Source: Cryobacterium sp. PH31-O1 (GTDB taxonomy: Bacteria > Actinomycetota > Actinomycetes > Actinomycetales > Microbacteriaceae). From it: a stretch of DNA of 64,000 nt. The DNA is taken from contig NZ_JASITB010000001.1 in the NCBI RefSeq assembly GCF_030063455.1, forward strand, positions 434,001 through 498,000, read 5' to 3'. Of this stretch, positions 8,515 to 16,409 are shown in pieces. Each line of letters opens with the position of its first letter. The first letter of the stretch is position 1. A program made the position numbers and the translations under genes. The notes beneath the pieces are model-generated. The model searched no databases. It was given only the letters and a program-made list of their open reading frames with translations, and was not told the DNA's origin.

Positions 8515-10341
8515 ATGTTCATGGAAAACTCCGGCACCACCGCCTCGAATCCCGCCATTGTCGCGGTGGAGCAGGCGAGGGATCTCTTGCTGGCAGCGTT
8601 GGGTGGGGTGTCGTTCGGTCTGCTCGGTGACGAGGAATCCCTGACTATGCTGCTGGCTTTGGAGAGCGTGGGCCGAGTCGTCGATGGAGCCCGGGTGCTC
8701 TCCACGACCGATGTGCTCCGCCGCTCCGAGTACTTCGATGCTTCCGCCGCGAAGAGCGCCGCAGCTCGGGCTACCGCCGGCCAGAGTGCTGCGACCCAGA
8801 CGGCCGCCGGTGCGGCGGTGGTTTTGGCCGCGCCGACCTTGGCGCGTCGGCTCGGCTGCCGCAGCGGCGTCGAGCTGGTCTGCACCCTGGCCCGGGTCTC
8901 CCGCGCCCAGGTGCGCCAGCGTGCCGCGCTCGGCGCGAAAACCGGCCAACGGATGCTGCTCGGCCGCCCCCTCACCCCCATATACCCCGTTCTTGGCGAT
9001 GCCCTGCAGAACGGAGCCGTCGGGGTGGAGCAGGCCCGTGTCATCGTGACGGTGCTCGACGGCCTGCGCACCTCGGTACTGATCGAGGGCCTCGACCGCG
9101 TCGAACGCTCCCTCGTCGCCAGCGGCTCCGGCACGATCACCCCCGAAACCGCGGGCCTGCCCGGCGCCGGCATCGCCTTCGCCCCCGAACTGCTCCGACA
9201 GCAGGGCATTCAATGGCAGGCACGCCTCGCGCCCGACGGATCCGCGCCCGGCGACACCCCCGCAGAGCGGCGCAGCTGGCTGAGCTTCGGCGGCCTCAGC
9301 AACGGCGGCTACAGCCTCAGCGGCTGGTTCACCACCCTCGACCGTGCCATCATCGGCAACGTCTTCGACGCCTACCTCTCCGCCGCCGCGACCAACCCCG
9401 TCCCCGGCACCACCACCGGCGCTACCACCGGCTCGACCCCCACCCCGAAGACCGACACCCCGAAGACCGACACCAACGACACCGCGCCGCGAACGACGGT
9501 CCAATTCCAAGAAACCGAACCCACCAACACCGACCACACCGACCACACCGACCACACCGAAGACACCGAAGACACCGAACCGTCGGCCAGCGAGAACCCG
9601 GCCGAGGCTGTTGCCGAGAAACCGACGGAGGCTGAGGCAGAAGTCGAGGCCGAAACCGAAGCTGAAACCGAAGCTGAAGCTGAAGCCGAAGAGAGTGTTC
9701 AGCCCGACGGGCTCGGTCCCTGCCCGCAACAACCCGACGACACCCGGTCCATCAGCGAGAAACGAGCCGGCATCCTCCGCGCCGTCTTCGAAGCCGCCGC
9801 CCGACAACCCGACACCCCCACCATGGGCGGCGCCGCCCCCACCGTACTCGTACACATCAACATCAACGACCTCCTCGCCGGCCGCGGCGCCGGCTGGATC
9901 GACGGCCTCGACGGACCCCTCACCACCCACCACGTCAACGAACTCATCGACGCCGCCGGCTACCAACCCATCCTGTTCGGCCACACCGGCACCATCCTCA
10001 ACCTCGGCACCACCCACCGATTCTTCACCAACACCCAACGCCGAGCCCTCGCCGCCCGCGACGGCGGCTGCATCATCCCCGGCTGCACCATGCCACCCCA
10101 ATACACCCAAGCCCACCACGTCATCCCCTGGAACCAAGGCGGCCCCACCAACATCGACAACGCCGTCCTCCTCTGCAACGCCGCCCACACCAGCATCAAC
10201 ACCTCCGGCTGGGACATCGACATGCGCAACGGCCGACCCTGGATCCGCGGCCCCCTCCTCCTCGACCCCACCCAAACCTGGCGCCCCGCCCGCCAAAACC
10301 GCGCCACCACCCCCACCGAACAACCCAACTGGAACAAATAG
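8515..10341 (+). CDS. DUF222 and HNH endonuclease domain protein (13E12-repeat type)
   Basis: About 608 residues from ATG 8515, chosen because AAGGAGG (8497-8503) sits 11 bases before it; an ATG at 8488 precedes that ribosome site. The N-terminal two thirds are DUF222. Roughly residues 300-395 are a low-complexity acidic linker built of short repeats (TPKTD, TDH, TED, EAETEAE). The C-terminal HNH domain (CIIPGCTMP, AHHVIPWNQGG, NAVLLC) carries the zinc-binding cysteines and the catalytic histidine pair. These proteins are abundant and often multicopy in Actinobacteria; their biological role is not established. The 3' part uses C-ending codons more strongly than the 5' part. Confidence 0.9.
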   Translation: MFMENSGTTASNPAIVAVEQARDLLLAALGGVSFGLLGDEESLTMLLALESVGRVVDGARVLSTTDVLRRSEYFDASAAKSAAARATAGQSAATQTAAGAAVVLAAPTLARRLGCRSGVELVCTLARVSRAQVRQRAALGAKTGQRMLLGRPLTPIYPVLGDALQNGAVGVEQARVIVTVLDGLRTSVLIEGLDRVERSLVASGSGTITPETAGLPGAGIAFAPELLRQQGIQWQARLAPDGSAPGDTPAERRSWLSFGGLSNGGYSLSGWFTTLDRAIIGNVFDAYLSAAATNPVPGTTTGATTGSTPTPKTDTPKTDTNDTAPRTTVQFQETEPTNTDHTDHTDHTEDTEDTEPSASENPAEAVAEKPTEAEAEVEAETEAETEAEAEAEESVQPDGLGPCPQQPDDTRSISEKRAGILRAVFEAAARQPDTPTMGGAAPTVLVHININDLLAGRGAGWIDGLDGPLTTHHVNELIDAAGYQPILFGHTGTILNLGTTHRFFTNTQRRALAARDGGCIIPGCTMPPQYTQAHHVIPWNQGGPTNIDNAVLLCNAAHTSINTSGWDIDMRNGRPWIRGPLLLDPTQTWRPARQNRATTPTEQPNWNK

Positions 10342-10681
10342 GCTCTGGACCACCAGCGCATCCACCCAGCCCATTCCACCCAGCCAGCCAGCCAACACCA
10401 ATTCCCACGGTTGAGCGCGCCGGGACCTGCTACCCAGGGACTGTCCGCTAGGGACTGTCTCTTAAACGGTGGTTCCGGCCTAACACGCTGGACGTGGGTC
10501 TGGCGGGGAAGGTACCGTAGGGACGACGCTCGATGCCGTGACGAAAATGACAAAAGCTGAGCCCACCGGTGAGGCCGTGCCGGCGTTTGACGCGGCCCTT
10601 GGCACGGAGTCAGGCGAGGTCGCAGCTCATCTGGTTGGTGCAGTAGTCAGTTCCGAGGCCCCCGTAAATCTAGGAGACGCG
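10342..10681. other. Intergenic stretch, possible insertion-sequence end
   Basis: No gene recognised. GGGACTGTC occurs twice nearby (the first as a degenerate copy), and the GGGACTGTCTCTTAAAC stretch near 10450-10466 resembles termini of IS256-type elements, but no transposase or partner end is present. A strong Shine-Dalgarno for the next gene lies at 10671-10676. Confidence 0.3.
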
Positions 10682-10972
10682 ATGTCCTTTCAGGCCTATC
10701 TCACGGCGATTGAAGACAAAACCGGCCTGACGCCGCGTGAGCTGGTCGCGCTGGCGCACGAGCGCGGTTTCGATAACCCGGCGACGAAGGCCCCCGCCAT
10801 CGTTGACTGGCTCAAGTCTGACTATGGCCTCGGTCGCGGGCACGCGATGGCCCTCGTCTACGTGATCAAGAACGGCTCGACCATCAGCGAGAAGCACGTC
10901 GGCACGGACGGCGTTCATCGCGACGAGTCCGTCGAACTGTGGCTCGACGGCAAAGACTCCCGCCCGGTCTGA
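10682..10972 (+). CDS. DUF4287 domain protein
   Basis: A 96-residue protein. The start MSFQAYLTAIEDKTG is the standard DUF4287 N-terminus, preceded by AGGAG with a six-base gap; an in-frame extension to 10538 has no family support and is left out. The middle holds the paired helices (ELVALAHERGF, AIVDWLKSDYGLGRGHAMAL) seen in this small soluble family. No function is established; some relatives are fused to DUF5655, a domain of unknown role. Confidence 0.82.
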   Translation: MSFQAYLTAIEDKTGLTPRELVALAHERGFDNPATKAPAIVDWLKSDYGLGRGHAMALVYVIKNGSTISEKHVGTDGVHRDESVELWLDGKDSRPV

Positions 10973-11027
10973 AACTGGTCGCCGCGCTGGGATCGGCAGG
11001 GTGGAACTGCAGAGGGGGAGCACGATC

Positions 11028-11135
11028 ATGGGGTGTTTCTACATCGCAGTCGGTCTGGTCTTCATGCCCATGAACGTGCTCACCTATAGGGGAATGCTGA
11101 ACCCGCAGTCGCCAGCGCGTAGCTTTACCGCATGA
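11028..11135 (+). CDS. Possible 35-residue hydrophobic leader peptide
   Basis: A short frame beginning MGCFYIAVGLVFMPMNVL, with GGGGGAG seven bases before its ATG. Its TGA overlaps the ATG of the following phosphotransferase gene (ATGA), the arrangement of coupled genes. The hydrophobic N-terminal half could insert in the membrane. No homologue is recognised. It may be a genuine small protein or only a coupling leader, or chance. Confidence 0.35.
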   Translation: MGCFYIAVGLVFMPMNVLTYRGMLNPQSPARSFTA

Positions 11136-11980
11136 CTTCCGGCTCTATCTCCCCCGCCGTTCTGCAGTGGGCCGCCCGGCAGCTCGCCGTCACCGAGCTG
11201 CGCTGGGTGCGCACGCTGCCCGGCGGCACGCACGCCACAACGACCGTCATCGGAGCGTCGAATAGATCCGAGTTCGTACTGCGTCAATTTCCGCCCGGCG
11301 ACGACGCCGTACGCCGTGAGATGCGCGTGCTCGCCAGTCTCGGCGGGCTCGGCGGGCTCGGCGCCCTGGCTCCGCAGTTACTCGCCGCCGACCCAGCCGG
11401 CACAGTTAACGGATGCCCGCTCATCGTCACGACACTGCTGCCGGGTCTGGCCTCGATCACCCCCGCAGACCCGCAGGACTTCGCGCGGCAACTCGGAGCG
11501 GCACTCGCGCGCATCCACTCGCTGCCGGTCAACCCGGAGCTTCCCGATCTGTTCACCGAACCGGCGGCTGATTCACCGCTTCACTCGGTGTGGCACGAGC
11601 TCACCAACGAACCCCGCGTGCTCACCCACAACGATTTCTGGTCGGGCAATACCGTCTGGCTGCGGGGCCGACTCACCGGAATCGTGGATTGGTCCGGCGC
11701 CGGGCTGGCACCGCGCGGCTACGACCTGGCCTGGTGTCGCCAGGACCTCGTTTTTCTCTATGACGTAACGGCCGCCGAGGAGTTCACCCTGGCCTATGAC
11801 GAGGCATTCGGCTCCCCCGCTCCCCATGTCGCCCGCTGGGATTACTTCGCGGCGTTGAAGGCCTACCCGAGGGTCGAGACCTGGGCGCCCAACTACACAG
11901 ATCTCGGTCGAGCAGACCTGGATGGCGGCGGGCTGCGCCGGCGTCTAACCGAATGGATGCTCCGACTCAACGCAGGCTAG
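11132..11980 (+). CDS. Aminoglycoside phosphotransferase-family kinase
   Basis: A 282-residue APH-fold kinase. The catalytic loop is HNDFWSGN (HxDxxxxN, near residue 168) and the metal-binding loop is IVDWSGAG near 188. The N-terminal lobe shows the usual strands and a conserved Lys/Arg region. Such genes are common in Actinobacteria and most phosphorylate small metabolites; aminoglycoside resistance should not be assumed. The start overlaps the stop of a putative 35-residue peptide. Confidence 0.85.
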   Translation: MTSGSISPAVLQWAARQLAVTELRWVRTLPGGTHATTTVIGASNRSEFVLRQFPPGDDAVRREMRVLASLGGLGGLGALAPQLLAADPAGTVNGCPLIVTTLLPGLASITPADPQDFARQLGAALARIHSLPVNPELPDLFTEPAADSPLHSVWHELTNEPRVLTHNDFWSGNTVWLRGRLTGIVDWSGAGLAPRGYDLAWCRQDLVFLYDVTAAEEFTLAYDEAFGSPAPHVARWDYFAALKAYPRVETWAPNYTDLGRADLDGGGLRRRLTEWMLRLNAG

Positions 11981-12022
11981 TAGCGCGGCTGCAGGTCGGG
12001 GAACATCAAAAGTGTCTAAAGT

Positions 12023-12056
12023 CAAGCAGGGCCCGACCGAAGCCGTGCCCTGCTTG
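12023..12056. terminator. Hairpin between convergent genes
   Basis: Ten-base perfect arms CAAGCAGGGC (12023-12032) and GCCCTGCTTG (12047-12056) with a 14-base loop, between the ends of the phosphotransferase and YceI genes. There is no T tract. Confidence 0.6.
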
Positions 12057-12079
12057 CCGTGCTGAAAAGAGAACGAACG

Positions 12080-12640
12080 TTACGCGTCGAGCGAGGCCTG
12101 AAGTTCGAGCGTGATGGTGACCTTGTCGCCGAGCAGCATGCCGCCGGTTTCGAGGGCTGCGTTGTAGGTAAGGCCGAAGTCTTCGCGGTTGACCTCGGTC
12201 TTGGCCGTGGCACCGAACTTGTAGTTGCCGTACGGGTCTGCGCCGAATCCGCCGAATTCGAGCTCGAAGGTTGCCGGCTTGGTGACGCCCTTGATGGTGA
12301 TGTTGCCGTCGACGAGGTAGTCGCCCTTGACTTCACGAACACCGGTCGACGCGAAGTCGATGGTCGGGTAGGTCTCGGCGTCGAAGAAGTCCCCGGTGCG
12401 CAGGTGGCCGTCGCGGTTGGGCTCGTTGGTGTTAATCGACACGACCTTGGCGGAAGCCGTGACGCTCGCCTCGAGCGGGTTCTCGCCGGTAATGAAGGTG
12501 GCATCGAAATCATCGAAGGTGCCCTTGACCTTGCTGATGACGATGTGACGAATGCTGAAGCTCACGGAGCTGTGGGTCTTGTCGATGGTCCACGTTCCGG
12601 CCTTGTAGCCCGGGATGCTCGTTACGGTGGTCTCGCTCAT
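12080..12640 (-). CDS. YceI-family lipid-binding protein
   Basis: A 186-residue protein with the YceI lipocalin-like barrel: WTIDKTHSSVSFSIRH near residue 15, VSINTNEPNRDGHLRTGDFFDAE near 75, and FGLTYNAALETGGMLLGDKV near the C-terminus. Family members bind long isoprenoids or amphiphiles. It has no signal peptide, as usual for actinobacterial members, so it is likely cytosolic. The start is fixed by GAGGAG seven bases before ATG 12640. It is a single-gene unit ending at a hairpin. Confidence 0.92.
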   Translation of the reverse strand: MSETTVTSIPGYKAGTWTIDKTHSSVSFSIRHIVISKVKGTFDDFDATFITGENPLEASVTASAKVVSINTNEPNRDGHLRTGDFFDAETYPTIDFASTGVREVKGDYLVDGNITIKGVTKPATFELEFGGFGADPYGNYKFGATAKTEVNREDFGLTYNAALETGGMLLGDKVTITLELQASLDA

Positions 12641-12835
12641 AGAAGTTCTCCTCAAGTGTGTGGGCCCAAGAATTGTCGCCCTCGGATACATGCAAGCGCA
12701 TAGAAGGCGGTCGTATTCCCCAAATCCCAAATATTCATCTACCCCTGTTCGGGCGTTAAGCCGGGGCCTAAAACTCAGCCTGACCGAATAGGCTCACCCT
12801 GTCACGGAGTTCTGCGTGTTTATTGGGAGGTAGCC

Positions 12836-13633
12836 GTGAGCTCACGTCGGGCACAGAACATGCAGGGCGTCGCCGGCGAAGGCGTCCTGATCGCCGCCGG
12901 AGGCCGCGCCATCCTGCTGCAGCTGGCGAATCCGGCCATCGGGCACGGCGTCGCCGACCACAGCCATTTCGCCGACAAGCCGCTCGACCGGTTGAATGGC
13001 ACGCTGAGTTACGTCTATGCCACCGTGTTCGGAGATGCCGACCTGGCCGCCTCGATGGCCTCACGCGTCAACCACGCGCACGTCCCGGTGCACTCCACTG
13101 GCACCGCTCCCGAGTACAACGCTTTCACGCCCGAATTGCAGCTCTGGGTCGCCGCCACGCTGTACGAATCCGCCACCGACCTGCACGGCCGACTTTACGG
13201 CCCCCTCGACGACGAAACAGCCGATGCGGTCTACCGCGAGTACTCCCGCCTTGGCACCTCGCTGCAGGTTCCGCCGGAACTCTGGCCGGCCAACCGCAGC
13301 GCTTTCCGCCGCTATTGGAACGAGCAGCTCGCGCTTCTGACGACGGATGCCGCCACGCGCGCCGTCGCGCACGACCTGCTGCACTCACGCACCGCGCCGC
13401 TCTGGTATCGCGCCGCCCTGCCTCTGGCTCGCCTCATGACTGCCGGCCTGCTGCCCGCGCACGTACGGCTGCTGTTCGACCTGCCCTGGTCGGCGCGGCG
13501 CCAGCGACGCTTCGACCGGGTGTTAGGCGGCATCCGCTTGATTTATCCCCGCCTGCCACGCCGGCTGCGACACTGGCCGAAGAACCATTACCTGCGCGCC
13601 CTGCACGCTTCGGTGCCCGCGCCGGTAGTGTGA
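12836..13633 (+). CDS. Oxygenase MpaB family protein (DUF2236)
   Basis: A 265-residue protein of the MpaB/rubber-oxygenase superfamily, haem-dependent enzymes that cleave isoprenoid chains. The segment TPELQLWVAATLYES near residue 100 matches the family's conserved helix, and an arginine- and histidine-bearing region (ASRVNHAHVPVHST) precedes it. GTG is the start, six bases after GGGAGG. It is followed after 7 bp by an Lrp regulator, so both may share a transcript. The substrate is unknown. Confidence 0.82.
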   Translation: MSSRRAQNMQGVAGEGVLIAAGGRAILLQLANPAIGHGVADHSHFADKPLDRLNGTLSYVYATVFGDADLAASMASRVNHAHVPVHSTGTAPEYNAFTPELQLWVAATLYESATDLHGRLYGPLDDETADAVYREYSRLGTSLQVPPELWPANRSAFRRYWNEQLALLTTDAATRAVAHDLLHSRTAPLWYRAALPLARLMTAGLLPAHVRLLFDLPWSARRQRRFDRVLGGIRLIYPRLPRRLRHWPKNHYLRALHASVPAPVV

Positions 13634-13640
13634 GAGTCCA

Positions 13641-14129
13641 ATGACGCAGCCGCAGCCTCCCCACCCCGGACTCGACAGCACGGATCGCCAGATCATTGCC
13701 GAGCTCAGCCGCGACGGGCGACTCTCGATGCGTCAACTGGCCCTGCTGGTGCACATCTCCCGCACCGCCGCCCACACGCGGGTGCAGAAACTGATCAGCC
13801 ACGGCGTGATCACCGGATTCGGCGCTCAGACCGACCGCAAGGCGCTCGGTCTCAACGTGTCTGCGCTCGTTGTCGTGAAGATCGGCGACGTCGCCTGGGG
13901 CGAGATCGCCGCCGAGCTGGCCCGTTTGCCCTTCGTCGAGAAGGCTCAGGCGGTGAGCGGTGATATCGACATCATCCTCACGGTGAGCGCTCCCGACCAT
14001 GAGCAGCTCAGCCAGGCCATCCTGCGCGATATCCACACCATGCCGGGAGTGATCTCCACCCGCTCGCACCTAATTCTCGACGAGATCATCGGCCACGCCC
14101 CCGGCGCCACTCCGGACGCCTGGCACTGA
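13641..14129 (+). CDS. Lrp/AsnC-family transcriptional regulator
   Basis: A 162-residue feast/famine regulator. Residues 10-60 form the winged HTH (DRQIIAELSRDGRLSMRQL, RTAAHTRVQKLISHGVITGF) and 70-150 the ligand-sensing AsnC domain. It lies just upstream of and in line with the 2-oxoacid dehydrogenase operon. In Pseudomonas the Lrp homologue BkdR controls the branched-chain 2-oxoacid dehydrogenase operon, so a similar local role is likely here, by inference. It follows the MpaB gene by 7 bp. Confidence 0.9.
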   Translation: MTQPQPPHPGLDSTDRQIIAELSRDGRLSMRQLALLVHISRTAAHTRVQKLISHGVITGFGAQTDRKALGLNVSALVVVKIGDVAWGEIAAELARLPFVEKAQAVSGDIDIILTVSAPDHEQLSQAILRDIHTMPGVISTRSHLILDEIIGHAPGATPDAWH

Positions 14130-14147
14130 TTCGCGCCTTCCCTGCGC

Positions 14148-14183
14148 CGTTTGGCCGCCGTCTGGCAATTGCTCGGCCAAACG
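14148..14183. promoter_or_regulatory. Inverted repeat between lrp and the E1alpha gene
   Basis: Perfect 10-base arms CGTTTGGCCG (14148-14157) and CGGCCAAACG (14174-14183) separated by 16 bases. It could be a terminator for lrp or an operator for the following operon; there is no T tract, which slightly favours the latter. Confidence 0.45.
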
Positions 14184-14238
14184 TTCACAACTACGAAAAA
14201 GCTCCGCCGCGCTGACCAAAAGAGCGCACCATTGGCTC

Positions 14239-15393
14239 ATGAGCCTCAATGTCGAGAGCACGCCGCTGACGGCCGTGCTGGCACCCCCACCCCTTCGTTT
14301 GATCGACGACACCGGTCACGCGGTTGCCGAAAGCGAGAGCGGCGGCTTCACGTTGCCAGCCCTTGACACCCTGCTCGGTCTCTACCGACAGATGGTCATC
14401 GCCCGCCGATTCGACGTGCAGGTCACGGCCCTCACGCGGCAGGGGCGACTCGCCACCTACCCCTCCGCCCTCGGCCAGGAGGCCTGCGAGATCGCCGCGG
14501 TCGCAGCGCTCGCCCCGCAGGACTGGCTGTTTCCCACTTACCGCGACAGCATCGCGCTGCTCACCCGGGGCGTCGAGCCGAAAGATATCCTCGCCGCCTT
14601 CCGTGGCGACTGGCACAGTGGCTACGACTATCCCAAGCATCGGATCGCCCCGCAGGCCACGCCGCTGGCCACCCAGGCGCTGCATGCCGTTGGCTTGGCC
14701 ACGGCCTCAAAGCTCAAACGCGACGACACCGTGGCGCTCACCCTGCTCGGCGACGGGGCCACAAGCGAGGGCGACGCCCACGAGGCGTTCAACTTCGCCG
14801 CTGTGTGGCAGGCTCCCGTCGTGTTTGTCGTGCAAAACAACCAATTCGCAATCAGCGTGCCGCTCGACAAGCAGATGGCCTGCCGCACCATCGCCGACAA
14901 GGCGATCGGGTACGGCATGCCCGGCTACTACGTCGACGGCAACGACGTCGCCGCCATGTACGCCGTCATCTCCGCCGCCATGGACCGCGCCCGCAGCGGT
15001 GGCGGTCCCACTCTGATCGAAGGCCTCACCTACCGCATCGAGGCCCACACCAACTCGGATGACCCCACCCGCTACCGCAAGACCGCCGACGTAGACCTGT
15101 GGCGCAGCCGCGACCCGATCGAGCGCCTGGAGAAATATCTTCGAGCGCAGGGCGCCCTCTCCGACGAGATGCGCGATCGTATCGCGGCCGCGGCCGAGGA
15201 ACTCGCCGCGACCACCCGCGACTGCATGACCGAGCAGGCGGTCGTGGATCCGCTCGAGCTGTTCGAGCACGTCTACTCCACCGCCCGGACATCCCTAGCC
15301 GAACAGCGCGCCTTCCTGGCGGCCGAAATCGACGGCGATGCCGCGGCATCCGCTACGCTCACCGGCACGAACACCGAAGAGAGCACCCGATGA
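14239..15393 (+). CDS. 2-oxoacid dehydrogenase E1 alpha subunit (branched-chain or pyruvate type)
   Basis: A 384-residue ThDP-dependent decarboxylase alpha chain. The ThDP motif starts GDG at residues 171-173 and ends NN at 200-201. RFDVQVTALTRQGR (about 57-70) and AHTNSDDPTRYR near 270 (phosphorylation-loop equivalent) are typical. With E1 beta and E2 directly downstream it forms a dehydrogenase that turns 2-oxoacids into acyl-CoA; E3 must come from elsewhere. The preceding Lrp gene suggests branched-chain 2-oxoacids, feeding branched fatty acid synthesis, but pyruvate cannot be excluded. Its stop overlaps the E1 beta start (ATGA). Confidence 0.9.
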   Translation: MSLNVESTPLTAVLAPPPLRLIDDTGHAVAESESGGFTLPALDTLLGLYRQMVIARRFDVQVTALTRQGRLATYPSALGQEACEIAAVAALAPQDWLFPTYRDSIALLTRGVEPKDILAAFRGDWHSGYDYPKHRIAPQATPLATQALHAVGLATASKLKRDDTVALTLLGDGATSEGDAHEAFNFAAVWQAPVVFVVQNNQFAISVPLDKQMACRTIADKAIGYGMPGYYVDGNDVAAMYAVISAAMDRARSGGGPTLIEGLTYRIEAHTNSDDPTRYRKTADVDLWRSRDPIERLEKYLRAQGALSDEMRDRIAAAAEELAATTRDCMTEQAVVDPLELFEHVYSTARTSLAEQRAFLAAEIDGDAAASATLTGTNTEESTR

Positions 15394-16409
15394 GCCCGCA
15401 GCAGACCCTCGCCACCGGCACGGCGGTGCGCGCGCCGGAAAGCCTCACGATGGCCGCCGCCCTCAACGCGGCGATTCGCGATGCGATGGTTGACGACCCG
15501 ACGGTCGTTTTGTTCGGCGAAGACGTCGGACCGCTCGGCGGAGTGTTCCGGGTGACCGACGGGCTCTACGCCGAATTCGGCGAAACCCGGGTGAGCGATT
15601 CCCCGCTGGCCGAAGCCGGGATCGTGGGAACCGCGATCGGCATGGCCATGTACGGTCTCCGTCCCGTGGTCGAGATGCAGTTCGACGCGTTCAGCTACCC
15701 GGCGTTCCAGCAGATCGTGTCGCACGTGGCAAAGATGCGCAACCGCACACGCGGCAAGATTCCGCTGCCGATCGTCATCCGCATTCCCTACGCCGGCGAT
15801 ATCGGCGGGGTCGAGCACCACTCCGATTCCTCGGAGGCATACTGGACGGCGACGCCCGGACTCACCGTGGTGAGCCCGTCCAACCCGGCCGACGCCTATT
15901 CCATGCTGCGCGAAGCCATTGCCAGTGACGACCCGGTCATTTTCATGGAACCCAAGAGCCGGTACTGGAGCAAGGCTTCGCTCGCCCTGCCGGTGCAGAC
16001 CGAGCCGCTGAACCGCGCCGTCGTGCTGCGCGAGGGCACCGACGTCACGCTCATCGCCTACGGGCCGACCGTGAAAACTGCCCTCGCTACCGCCGAACAG
16101 GCCGCCATCGAGGGACTCTCGATCGAGGTCATCGACCTGCGGTCGCTCTCCCCGTTTGATGACGAGACCGTGGGGGCATCCGTGCAGAAGACCGGCCGGG
16201 CCGCCATCGTGCACGAGGCCGCGCAGTTCGGCGGCTACGGCGCTGAGGTTGCCGCCCGCCTGACCGAGCGCAACTTCTTTTACCTGGCCGCGCCCATTCT
16301 GCGCATCACCGGCTTCGACATCCCGTACCCGTCGCCCAAACTCGAGGAGTACTTCTTGCCAACCCCCGACCGCATTCTTGCCGCGCTCTCCACCTGGGAG
16401 TGGTCCTGA
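15390..16409 (+). CDS. 2-oxoacid dehydrogenase E1 beta subunit
   Basis: A 339-residue transketolase-like beta chain. The start MSPQQTLATG overlaps the E1 alpha stop by four bases. Landmarks are GEDVGPLGGVFRVT near residue 45, DSPLAEAGIVGTAIGMA near 70 and HHSDSSEAYWTATPGL near 145; the C-terminal transketolase domain ends with PYPSPKLEEYFLPT. It pairs with E1 alpha to form the heterotetramer. Its TGA overlaps the E2 start by one base. Confidence 0.93.
   Translation: MSPQQTLATGTAVRAPESLTMAAALNAAIRDAMVDDPTVVLFGEDVGPLGGVFRVTDGLYAEFGETRVSDSPLAEAGIVGTAIGMAMYGLRPVVEMQFDAFSYPAFQQIVSHVAKMRNRTRGKIPLPIVIRIPYAGDIGGVEHHSDSSEAYWTATPGLTVVSPSNPADAYSMLREAIASDDPVIFMEPKSRYWSKASLALPVQTEPLNRAVVLREGTDVTLIAYGPTVKTALATAEQAAIEGLSIEVIDLRSLSPFDDETVGASVQKTGRAAIVHEAAQFGGYGAEVAARLTERNFFYLAAPILRITGFDIPYPSPKLEEYFLPTPDRILAALSTWEWS

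Noticed and set aside
8467..10401. A 644-codon open frame antisense to the HNH gene
   Set aside because: Glycine/valine-rich and low in complexity, as expected opposite a GC-rich gene with C-ending codons; no family and no ribosome site.
10420..10500. IS256-like terminal sequence
   Set aside because: Only a loose match at one end, without partner repeat or transposase; mentioned in the intergenic note but not called.
11132..11980. Aminoglycoside resistance gene
   Set aside because: The APH fold is shared by many metabolic kinases; nothing in the sequence shows antibiotic specificity.
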